Source: Caulobacter sp. NIBR2454 (GTDB lineage Bacteria; Pseudomonadota; Alphaproteobacteria; Caulobacterales; Caulobacteraceae). Taken from it: 64,000 bases of DNA. The stretch lies in assembly GCF_027474405.1 (NCBI RefSeq), contig NZ_CP114871.1, forward strand, positions 434,001 through 498,000. The letters are read 5' to 3'. Each line of letters begins with the position of its first letter. The stretch's first letter is position 1. The position numbers and the translations under genes were made by a program. The notes under the pieces are model-generated. The model was not told where the DNA came from and made no database searches. It saw only the letters and a program-made list of their open reading frames with translations. Of the stretch, positions 56,370 to 64,000 are shown piece by piece.

Positions 56370-56638
56370 CCCTGAAGGCCACGGTCGAGATCGTGAACGA
56401 ACGCGGGCTGCACGCCCGCGCTTCGGCCAAGTTCGTCAAGCTGGCCGCCAGCTTCGACGCCGAGGTCAAGGTCAGCAGGGATGGTCACACGGTCGATGCC
56501 CGCTCGATCATGGGCCTGATGATGCTCGCCGCGGGCATCGGTTCGACCATCGATATCGAGGCGGACGGCGCCGAGGCTAAAGTCGCTCTCGACGCCCTGA
56601 CCGAACTGGTCGCCAACCGCTTCGACGAAGAGCGCTAG
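56366..56638 (+). CDS. ptsH: Phosphocarrier protein HPr
   Basis: A protein of 90 residues with a GTG start overlapping the EIIA stop. GLHARASAKF holds the phospho-His16, and DARSIMGLMML holds Ser47, the HprK target. It carries phosphate from enzyme I, which is not in this window, to EIIA. Last gene of the chvI cluster. Confidence 0.95.
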   Translation: MTLKATVEIVNERGLHARASAKFVKLAASFDAEVKVSRDGHTVDARSIMGLMMLAAGIGSTIDIEADGAEAKVALDALTELVANRFDEER

Positions 56639-56642
56639 GCTC

Positions 56643-57647
56643 TTATTCCGCCGCGACCGCGGCGCTCGCCATGGTCATCGGCCGCACGCCCAGATCCGCG
56701 AACAGCGCCCTATCGGCATCCATTTCCGGCAGGGGGGTAGTCAGCAGCTTGCCGCCCACGAAGATCGAATTGGCCCCGGCCATCAGGCACAGGGTCTGAA
56801 GCTCGCGGCTCATGCCTTCGCGGCCGGCTGACAGGCGAACCATGGATTTGGGGCAGACGATGCGCGCCACGGCGATGGTGCGTACGAACTCCAGGCCGTC
56901 GATCTCGCCCTTCTTCAGAATTCGCTCGCCCAGCGGCGTTCCGGTCACCGGCACCAGGCCATTGATGGGCAGGCTGTCGGGGTGCGCCGGCAGGGTGGCG
57001 AGCTGGTGCAGGAAGCTGGCGCGGTCGCGGCGGCTCTCGCCCATGCCGACGATACCCCCGCAGCAGGTGCTCATGCCCGCGTCGCGCACGTGCGCCAGGG
57101 TGTCGAGACGGTCCTGGTAGGTCCGGGTGGTGACGACCTCGCCGTAGTACTCTGGCGAGGTGTCCAGGTTGTGGTTGTAGTAGTCCAAGCCCGCGGCCTT
57201 CAGGCTCTTGGCCTGTTCGGCGGTCAGCATGCCGAGCGTGGCGCAGGTCTCCATGCCAAGCGCCTTCACCCCGCCGATCATGGCGGCCAGCTTGGGCACG
57301 TCACGGTCCTTCAGTTCGCGCCAGGCGGCGCCCATGCAAAAGCGCTGAGCTCCGCCGTCGCGAGCGGCCTTGGCGGCGGCGATGACATCGTTCGCTTCCA
57401 TCAACTTCGAGGCCTTCAGGCCGGTGTCGAACGAAGCGGACTGGCTGCAATAGCCGCAATTCTCGGCGCAGCCGCCGGTCTTGATCGACAGCAGCTGTGA
57501 CAGCTGAACTTCGCTGGGGTCGAACCAGCGGCGGTGGACGGTGGCCGCTTCAAACACCAGCTCCATGAACGGCCGCTCGAACAGGGCTTCCACCTCGGCT
57601 ACGGTCCAGTCGTAGCGGGGCGTGGCGAGGTCGTGCGTAGCGGTCAT
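56643..57647 (-). CDS. bioB: Biotin synthase
   Basis: A protein of 334 residues from the ATG at 57647; a longer in-frame reading lacks family support. The radical-SAM cysteines are Cys60, Cys64 and Cys67 ([13 protein letters not shown]). Further BioB motifs are [23 protein letters not shown] and RLSAGREGM. It inserts sulfur into dethiobiotin. It stands alone with the ptsH gene converging four bases away; other bio genes are not in view. Confidence 0.95.
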   Translation of the reverse strand: MTATHDLATPRYDWTVAEVEALFERPFMELVFEAATVHRRWFDPSEVQLSQLLSIKTGGCAENCGYCSQSASFDTGLKASKLMEANDVIAAAKAARDGGAQRFCMGAAWRELKDRDVPKLAAMIGGVKALGMETCATLGMLTAEQAKSLKAAGLDYYNHNLDTSPEYYGEVVTTRTYQDRLDTLAHVRDAGMSTCCGGIVGMGESRRDRASFLHQLATLPAHPDSLPINGLVPVTGTPLGERILKKGEIDGLEFVRTIAVARIVCPKSMVRLSAGREGMSRELQTLCLMAGANSIFVGGKLLTTPLPEMDADRALFADLGVRPMTMASAAVAAE

Positions 57648-57831
57648 GCGGAACTCCCGAAAATCGGTGGCCTTGATCGCGCGGACGGGCGGCGGACTCA
57701 AGGACTGATCGCCATTCACAAAACGAGCCAGAAATGACAGCGTTGTCAATTTTGCTTGCGGCCGAGCTTTTGACCCGCCTTACTGGACGCACAACGACGC
57801 TGAATGAAATGCGTCGACATGGGAGGTCTTC

Positions 57832-59658
57832 ATGCGTCTTCGATCCGCTCTCGCGGCCCTGCTGTGCTGCACATCCATCGCCACGGGCGCTTCGGCCGCG
57901 GGCTTTCTTCGCGCCGAGGGCAAGCAGATCGTCGACGAGACCGGCGCGCCGGTGATTCTGCGCGGCATGGGCCTGGGCGGCTGGATGCTGCAGGAGGGCT
58001 ACATGCTGCAGATGGGCGACGTCGGCAGGGGCCAACAGCATGTCATCCGCGGCAAGATCGCCGAGCTGATCGGCGAGGAGAAGACCGCCCGCTTCTATGA
58101 GGCCTGGCTCGACAACCACACCACCAAGGCCGACATCGACTACATGGCCGCGCAGGGCTTCAACTCCGTGCGCTTGCCCATGCACTACGACCTGCTGACC
58201 CTGCCCATCGACAAGGAGCCCAAGCCCGGCGTCGATACATGGCTTGAGGACGGCTTCCGGCGGATCGACGACCTGCTGGCCTGGTCCAAGGCCAATGGCC
58301 TGTACCTGATCCTGGACCTGCACGCCGCGCCGGGCGGACAGGGGAACGACCTGCCGATCTCCGACCGCGACCCGTCCAAGCCGTCCCTGTGGGACAGTGC
58401 TGAGAACCGTCGCAAGACGGTGGCGATCTGGAGGAAACTGGCCGAGCGCTACAAGGACGAGCCGTGGATCGGCGCCTATGACCTCATCAACGAGCCTAAC
58501 TGGGACTTTGACGGGCCGGGCGGCGGTCACGGTTGCAAGGACGAGAAGAACGCCCTGCTGCGCAGCCACATGATGGAGATCACCGCCGCCATCCGCGAGG
58601 TGGACAAGCGGCACACGGTGATCATCGAGGGCAACTGCTGGGGCAACAACTACAAGGGCGTCATGCCGCCCTGGGACGACAACCTAGTCGTCAGCTTCCA
58701 CAAGTACTGGAACGTCAACGACAGGGCGTCGATCGAGCCGCTGCTGAAGCTGCGCGACGAGCACGACGTGCCGTTGTGGCTGGGCGAGTCCGGCGAGAAC
58801 TCCAACGTCTGGTTCCGCGACTCCATCGCCCTGGTGGAGGGCGAGGGGATCGGCTGGGCTTATTGGCCGCTGAAGAAGATCGGCTTCAACCAGCCGCTCG
58901 AGGTGAAGACCAATCCCGACTACGCCAAGGTCGTCGCCTATCTGACGGGCAAGGGCCCTAGACCCTCGGCGGCCGAGGCCGAGCGCGGCCTGATGAAGCT
59001 GGCCGCCGATGTTAGGTTCGAGAACAACCTCGCCCATTCGGACGTCATCGACGCGATGATCCGCCAGCCGCACGCCGACGAGACGCGGCCGTTCAAACCG
59101 CATGTCCTAGCCGCCAACGGCGGGGAGGTTCGCGCCGTCGACTACGACATGGGCCGCAACGGCATCGCCTATTACGACCTCGACGCCGCCAACTATCACG
59201 TCTCCACGGGCAAGGAGCGGACCCAGTGGAACAACGGGCGGACCTACCGCAACGACGGCGTCGATATCGCCCTTGGCGAAGACGGTCGCCCCTATGTCAG
59301 CGACTTCAAGACGGGCGAACGGCTGACCTACACGATCACCGCGCCGAAGGATGGCGTCTATCGTCTCTGCCCCTATGTCAGCGACTTCAAGACGGGCGAA
59401 CGGCTGACCTACACGATCACCGCGCCGAAGGATGGCGTCTATCGTCTCGAACTGGAGGTCGAGGCTTTGCAGGCTGGAAGCATGGCGGTCACCGTGAACC
59501 AGACGCTGGCCTTCACCGCCCCGGTACCTGCGTCAACGGGCTGGGCCCGGACCGGGGGCGAGGTCCGGCTGATGGCGGGGACCAACAAGGTGATGCTGGA
59601 GGCCCGAGCCTGCGACTGCAAGGCGGCGGCCCTGAAGTTCTCCGCGCCTAGGCGGTGA
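57832..59658 (+). CDS. Glycoside hydrolase family 5 enzyme with a C-terminal carbohydrate-binding-like domain
   Basis: A protein of 608 residues with a signal peptide (ending TGASAAG). The catalytic domain covers about residues 30-360: RGMGLGGWMLQEGYM, GFNSVRLPMHYDLL, DLHAAPGGQGND, acid/base Glu221 in YDLINEPNWDF, and nucleophile Glu319 in PLWLGESGEN. GH5 enzymes cleave beta-glucans, mannans or xylans. Residues 400-605 are a beta-sandwich with a CBM6-like appearance. A 27-residue block (from PYVSDFKTGERLTYTITAPK) is repeated twice in tandem at 486-539, an exact in-frame DNA duplication. The stop overlaps the convergent gene by 11 bases. Confidence 0.9.
   Translation: MRLRSALAALLCCTSIATGASAAGFLRAEGKQIVDETGAPVILRGMGLGGWMLQEGYMLQMGDVGRGQQHVIRGKIAELIGEEKTARFYEAWLDNHTTKADIDYMAAQGFNSVRLPMHYDLLTLPIDKEPKPGVDTWLEDGFRRIDDLLAWSKANGLYLILDLHAAPGGQGNDLPISDRDPSKPSLWDSAENRRKTVAIWRKLAERYKDEPWIGAYDLINEPNWDFDGPGGGHGCKDEKNALLRSHMMEITAAIREVDKRHTVIIEGNCWGNNYKGVMPPWDDNLVVSFHKYWNVNDRASIEPLLKLRDEHDVPLWLGESGENSNVWFRDSIALVEGEGIGWAYWPLKKIGFNQPLEVKTNPDYAKVVAYLTGKGPRPSAAEAERGLMKLAADVRFENNLAHSDVIDAMIRQPHADETRPFKPHVLAANGGEVRAVDYDMGRNGIAYYDLDAANYHVSTGKERTQWNNGRTYRNDGVDIALGEDGRPYVSDFKTGERLTYTITAPKDGVYRLCPYVSDFKTGERLTYTITAPKDGVYRLELEVEALQAGSMAVTVNQTLAFTAPVPASTGWARTGGEVRLMAGTNKVMLEARACDCKAAALKFSAPRR
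59288..59448 (+). repeat. Perfect 80-bp tandem duplication inside the GH5 gene
   Basis: Bases 59288-59367 are repeated exactly at 59369-59448, a period of 81 bases, so the frame is kept and 27 residues are added. The first copy ends TCGTCTC-TG and the second TCGTCTC-GA. The perfect identity, including third codon positions, means a recent event or an assembly error. Confidence 0.95.
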
Positions 59659-60796
59659 CGAGGCCGCGCTTTGTCGGAGCCTGGGGCCCGCCGCGCGCCT
59701 CTTCGGCCTGTTCCAGCAGAAGATCGAGCACGGGCATGTGCGACGACACCTCGATGATCCCGGCCGAGATGGTCGGTCGCAGGGTCGTCAGGCTGCGCAT
59801 GGCCACGAGCTCGAAGTGGCTCCGGACTCGCTGGACGAGCGCCTCGGCGCCCGAACGATCGACGCTGGGAAGCAGAAGGTTGAAATGTCCGCCGCTGCTG
59901 CGGGACAGAATCTGGTCCGCATGTCCGTGGCGGGAGGCCGCGGCGACGACGAACTGAAGCAGGCGCTCGGCGGCGGCCGGGCCGCTGGCCTCGCTGACCC
60001 GTTCCAGGCCTTCGATCTTCAGGGATACGACGGAAAGGGTTTCGTGGCTGGGCGCCACGGCGTCCCGCCAGCGCTCGAACGACGCCTTCAGGCCGGCGGC
60101 GTTCAGGGCGCCGGTGACCGGATCGCGGAACACCAAACGCTCCCACGCCTTGTCCGAGCGCTCGACGGCCATCAGCAGGAACGAGAGGCTGCGAAGCGCG
60201 ACGACGGTGCTGGCCACCACGGCGAGGCCGGTCTGCAACGGAGGACTGGTGGCGAACAGGTCTTCGCCGAGCCAACCCGCCAGCGCCGCGAACGTCCGGG
60301 CGCAATAGATGGTCGCCGTCAGGGCGAACAGGCCCTGGGTGATGAGGGCGGAGGTCAGGCCCTCCTCACGATAGAGCTTCACGGCCTGCCTGAAGATCAG
60401 CAGGTCGCACACGGCGCAGAGGGCGGAAATCAACGCCACGCGAGGGGCGAAGTCCGCCGGATCGGACCACAGTCCAAACAGAAGCGGCGCCATCGGAGCC
60501 GCGACCAGGCCATAGGCGACCCAGTTCGGGCGCTTGCCCGCGAACATCCGCATGGTGGCCAGCAGCATCAGATAGCCGGGGACCGTCGCCAGATTACCGG
60601 CATGGACGGCGATCGCCGGGGGCAACAGGTCTCGCAGACCGGTCAGCAGCACCCCGAGTCCCAGCAACACGCTGCTGACGCCCCAGAACATCACCCACCG
60701 GTCGAAACGGCGCGTCGAGAACGCCGTCAGCTGCAGCATTCCCAAGCATAGGGAGACGCAGCCGGTAGTGATGTAGAGAGTCCGCAGATCGATCAT
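59648..60796 (-). CDS. Membrane protein with a degenerate GGDEF domain
   Basis: A protein of 382 residues. The first 210 residues have about six or seven hydrophobic segments, a membrane sensor. The C-terminal GGDEF-like domain begins FRDPVTGALNAAGLKASFERW and continues to ISAGIIEV. The active-site loop reads SRSSGGHFNLLL, with GGHF in place of GG(D/E)EF, so cyclase activity is unlikely. A GTP- or c-di-GMP-binding or scaffold role is possible. It overlaps the GH5 stop region by 11 bases. Confidence 0.85.
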   Translation of the reverse strand: MIDLRTLYITTGCVSLCLGMLQLTAFSTRRFDRWVMFWGVSSVLLGLGVLLTGLRDLLPPAIAVHAGNLATVPGYLMLLATMRMFAGKRPNWVAYGLVAAPMAPLLFGLWSDPADFAPRVALISALCAVCDLLIFRQAVKLYREEGLTSALITQGLFALTATIYCARTFAALAGWLGEDLFATSPPLQTGLAVVASTVVALRSLSFLLMAVERSDKAWERLVFRDPVTGALNAAGLKASFERWRDAVAPSHETLSVVSLKIEGLERVSEASGPAAAERLLQFVVAAASRHGHADQILSRSSGGHFNLLLPSVDRSGAEALVQRVRSHFELVAMRSLTTLRPTISAGIIEVSSHMPVLDLLLEQAEEARGGPQAPTKRGLVTA

Positions 60797-61102
60797 CGGT
60801 CCCGAAGGGTCCCCAGAGGCGCTGAAGATAGGCCCGCCTATCGGCTAAGCTTTATTATGTAACGCAAAAATGCGGGTCAGCGGCGCGGTTTCGAATTGAG
60901 CGGAGTTCGGTCGGGGGACTGCCGTTAACCACGCGCCAGGGTCGCCTTTGGCTGTTGGGGGTAAAAAAGGGAAAATTCGAACCCGATCTGGCGACTTTTT
61001 CGGCAGCATTTTGTCTGAACCCGACGCGCCGGTGAACGCGGCCGCGAAGAATATGCGACAACGCGCCGCGACTGGACATCTGTGTTCGAACGGAGACGCG
61101 GC
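60797..61102. other. Divergent intergenic region without recognised features
   Basis: 306 bases between the degenerate GGDEF gene and the CYTH gene. I see no RNA gene, repeat or clear promoter. A CGGAGACG ribosome-binding site lies at its right end, just before the CYTH start. Confidence 0.4.
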
Positions 61103-61684
61103 ATGGTGCCGACGACTGAGGTCGAGTGGAAATTCGAGGTGACGGCCTCGGATCTCGACAAAGCGCAAGCGCTGCTTGCGGAGGTGGAATTCTCCGTCGC
61201 CGAGCTCGTCTCCGTCTATTTCGATACGCCTGACCGGGCTCTGCATCGGGCGGGCTGCACCCTGCGCGTGCGGTCAGGGAAGGGCGGATCCAAGCAAACT
61301 TTCAAGCGGGAAACCAGCGACGGCACGATGGCTCGCGATGAGTGGGAAACGCCTTCCGGTCCCGAGCCGGATGCAGCGTTCCTGAAGGACACTCCGGCCC
61401 ACGATCTGACTGGTGGGCGGCCCTTGGTTCCGTTGTTCAAGGTCGCCAATCGCCGGCGCTCGGGGCTGTTGCACCTCGACGGGGGTGTTGTGGAAGTGGC
61501 GCTGGACGATGCGGTGGTCGAGGCTGGCGGTCGCTCGCAGCCCTTTTGCGAGATCGAACTGGAGCTGAAGTCCGGCGATCCCGCGGCGCTCGGCATGGCG
61601 GCGGATCGTTTGAAGAGTCTGGCCCTGAAGCCCTCGGAGCTGGGCAAGGGCGAGCGAGGGTATCGGCTTCTCACTGGCACATAA
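61103..61684 (+). CDS. CYTH-domain protein (triphosphate-tunnel phosphatase family)
   Basis: A protein of 193 residues from the ATG at 61103 with GGAG upstream. The N-terminal ExExK motif (EVEWKFEV) starts the fold, followed by YFDTPDRALHRAGCTLRVRSGKGG, QTFKRE and an acidic C-terminal strand CEIELELKSGD. CYTH enzymes hydrolyse triphosphates such as PPPi or ThTP in a metal-filled barrel. No CHAD domain is attached, though the two are often fused. It is upstream of ahcY but 82 bases apart. Confidence 0.85.
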   Translation: MVPTTEVEWKFEVTASDLDKAQALLAEVEFSVAELVSVYFDTPDRALHRAGCTLRVRSGKGGSKQTFKRETSDGTMARDEWETPSGPEPDAAFLKDTPAHDLTGGRPLVPLFKVANRRRSGLLHLDGGVVEVALDDAVVEAGGRSQPFCEIELELKSGDPAALGMAADRLKSLALKPSELGKGERGYRLLTGT

Positions 61685-61711
61685 AGAAATCTTTATGTCT
61701 TCATTGCGAAG

Positions 61712-61729
61712 ATAGCCTCAAACGGCTAT
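61712..61729 (+). promoter_or_regulatory. Short hairpin in the ahcY leader
   Basis: ATAGCC, loop TCAAAC, GGCTAT forms a 6-bp stem 38 bases before the ahcY start. A second small dyad (ATAAAG / CTTTAT, 61681-61696) spans the CYTH stop. Neither fits a known SAH or SAM riboswitch as I recall their cores. Role unknown. Confidence 0.3.
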
Positions 61730-61766
61730 ACCCGCCGTCAAAGCCGATACGCCAAAGGAGCCTCCC

Positions 61767-63158
<1,392 letters not shown>

Positions 63159-63185
63159 GCGGCGGTCCCCAGAAGGCAATGACAG

Positions 63186-63223
63186 CGGCGGGCGTCCTAG
63201 CGGCGCCCGCCGTTTTCGTTTTC
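63186..63223 (+). terminator. Intrinsic terminator after ahcY
   Basis: A 9-bp stem (CGGCGGGCG / CGCCCGCCG) with a 9-base loop is followed by TTTTCGTTTTC. It lies 28 bases after the ahcY stop. Confidence 0.8.
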
Positions 63224-63261
63224 GGCTTGCCTCACGCGTGTCGAGTACGCACTTGAACGGT

Positions 63262-64000
63262 ATGATCAATTTTGCCGCCAACGGCGTATGCGCCGACCGT
63301 TTCTCGCCGGTGCGCGAGGCTTTCGAAGCCAACTTCAACGAAGGCAAGGAGCTGGGCGCCCGCTTCACCCTGGTGGTGGATGGCGAGACGGTGGTCGATC
63401 TGTGGGGCGGCCATATGGACCGCGCGAAATCCAGACCCTTCGCGGCCGACACCCTGACCCCGGTCTTCTCGAGCACCAAGGCCGTCGCCAGCCTGATGAT
63501 CGCCCGGCTAGTGGAGCAGGACCGTCTGTCCTACGGCCAGACGGTCGCCAGCGTGTGGCCGGAGTTCGCCCAAGCCGGCAAGGACGCGGTTACCATCGAG
63601 CAACTGCTTTCGCACCAGGCGGGCCTGTCGGGCTTTCCCGAGCAGATGGACCCGACGCTCTGGTACGACCCGCCCGCTATCGCCGCGAAGCTGGCGGCCA
63701 TGGCCCCGATCTGGCCGGTCGGCGCGGCCAGCGGCTACCACCCCACCACCATCGGCTACATGACCGGAGAGATCTTCCGGCGGGTGGACGGCCGCAGCAT
63801 GGGAACAGCCCTGCGCGAGGACATCGCCGGCCCGCTGGGCCTTGATATCTGGCTAGGCCTTCCCGACAGCGAGCATGGGCGGGTGGCCGACCTGCAGCGG
63901 CCCAGCGCCCTTCCGAAGTTCGGGGATCTGAACGAGGCCGTGAAGGCCGCCTTCATGACGCCATGGGCCACGGCCAGCGGCAAGAGCGCCGACGAATGGC
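63262..64000 (+). CDS. Beta-lactamase-fold serine hydrolase/esterase, 5' part
   Basis: An open frame from the ATG at 63262 that runs off the window end (246 residues seen); a TTG nine bases upstream is an alternative start. It starts MINFAANGVCADRFSPVREAF. The class C/EstB-type SxxK motif is FSSTKAVASLMIA; the YxN-like region is SGYHPTTIGYMTGEIFRR. Such proteins are esterases or D-aminopeptidases and, without the KTG motif that would be further on, cannot be called antibiotic resistance. No signal peptide, so it is cytoplasmic. Confidence 0.85.
   Translation, partial: MINFAANGVCADRFSPVREAFEANFNEGKELGARFTLVVDGETVVDLWGGHMDRAKSRPFAADTLTPVFSSTKAVASLMIARLVEQDRLSYGQTVASVWPEFAQAGKDAVTIEQLLSHQAGLSGFPEQMDPTLWYDPPAIAAKLAAMAPIWPVGAASGYHPTTIGYMTGEIFRRVDGRSMGTALREDIAGPLGLDIWLGLPDSEHGRVADLQRPSALPKFGDLNEAVKAAFMTPWATASGKSADEW

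Noticed and set aside
61685..61766. SAH or SAM riboswitch before ahcY
   Set aside because: The gap is only 82 bases and lacks the pseudoknot pairings and conserved core I would expect; only a 6-bp hairpin is visible.
63262..64000. Antibiotic-resistance beta-lactamase
   Set aside because: The SxxK motif fits EstB-type esterases equally, there is no signal peptide, and the part that would hold the KTG motif lies outside the window.

Overview
The window reads as chromosomal DNA of an alphaproteobacterium, most likely Caulobacter or a close relative. The basis is GC-rich dense coding, a ChvI-ChvG-HprK-EIIA(Man)-HPr cluster, a PseB/PseC (FlmA/FlmB) pair, XylX/XylB/XylD proteins very close to the Caulobacter D-xylose enzymes as I remember them, a TonB receptor of the Xanthomonas/Caulobacter type, and a C-terminal domain resembling the cell-anchoring N-terminus of the S-layer protein RsaA. 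No rRNA, CRISPR array, transposase or prophage is visible. There are two tRNA genes (Ala-CGC and Arg-CCG).

Layout. 1-280: dispersed palindromic repeats. 280-3490: two overlapping exported proteins of unknown role. 3.6-15.4 kb: a sugar-utilisation locus. A TonB receptor, a XynE-like SGNH esterase and a CE4-type deacetylase run leftward; a LacI regulator, XylX, XylB, XylD and a XylE-like transporter run rightward. A shared palindromic operator lies in both control regions. Together this looks like uptake, deacetylation and oxidative (Weimberg-type) catabolism of a xylose-containing glycan, but xylA and xylC are missing here. 15.4-21.2 kb: two cell-surface proteins without signal peptides, a serralysin-type metalloprotease and a 1318-residue beta-helix protein ending in an RsaA-like anchor. 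21.2-33.9 kb: housekeeping and signalling genes (YggU, YggT, tRNA-Ala, a MASE1 kinase and response regulator, an MCP, aldose epimerase, polA, a porin, a zinc-finger protein, an ABC ATPase). 34.0-37.3 kb: tRNA-Arg, then a periplasmic operon of two Tat-exported Gfo/Idh/MocA proteins and a cupin. 37.3-38.7 kb: repeats and purC. 38.7-40.6 kb: a lower-GC insert with two TIR-domain proteins and a 54-residue zinc-ribbon gene. 40.9-48.9 kb: small membrane proteins, an ABC exporter, AsmA, ModA, a HAD phosphatase, pterin carbinolamine dehydratase and an SDR. 49.0-51.2 kb: PseB and PseC. 53.1-56.6 kb: the ChvIG/nitrogen-PTS operon. 56.6-64 kb: bioB, a GH5 glycosidase with a perfect 80-bp internal duplication, a degenerate GGDEF protein, a CYTH protein, ahcY and the 5' part of a beta-lactamase-fold esterase.

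The items most worth a second look are the RsaA-anchored beta-helix protein beside a metalloprotease, the TIR/zinc-ribbon/TIR island, the truncated xylose operon with its own LacI operator, the periplasmic oxidoreductase-cupin operon, and the in-frame tandem duplication in the GH5 gene. Family names come from recalled motifs and sequences; no database search was run.
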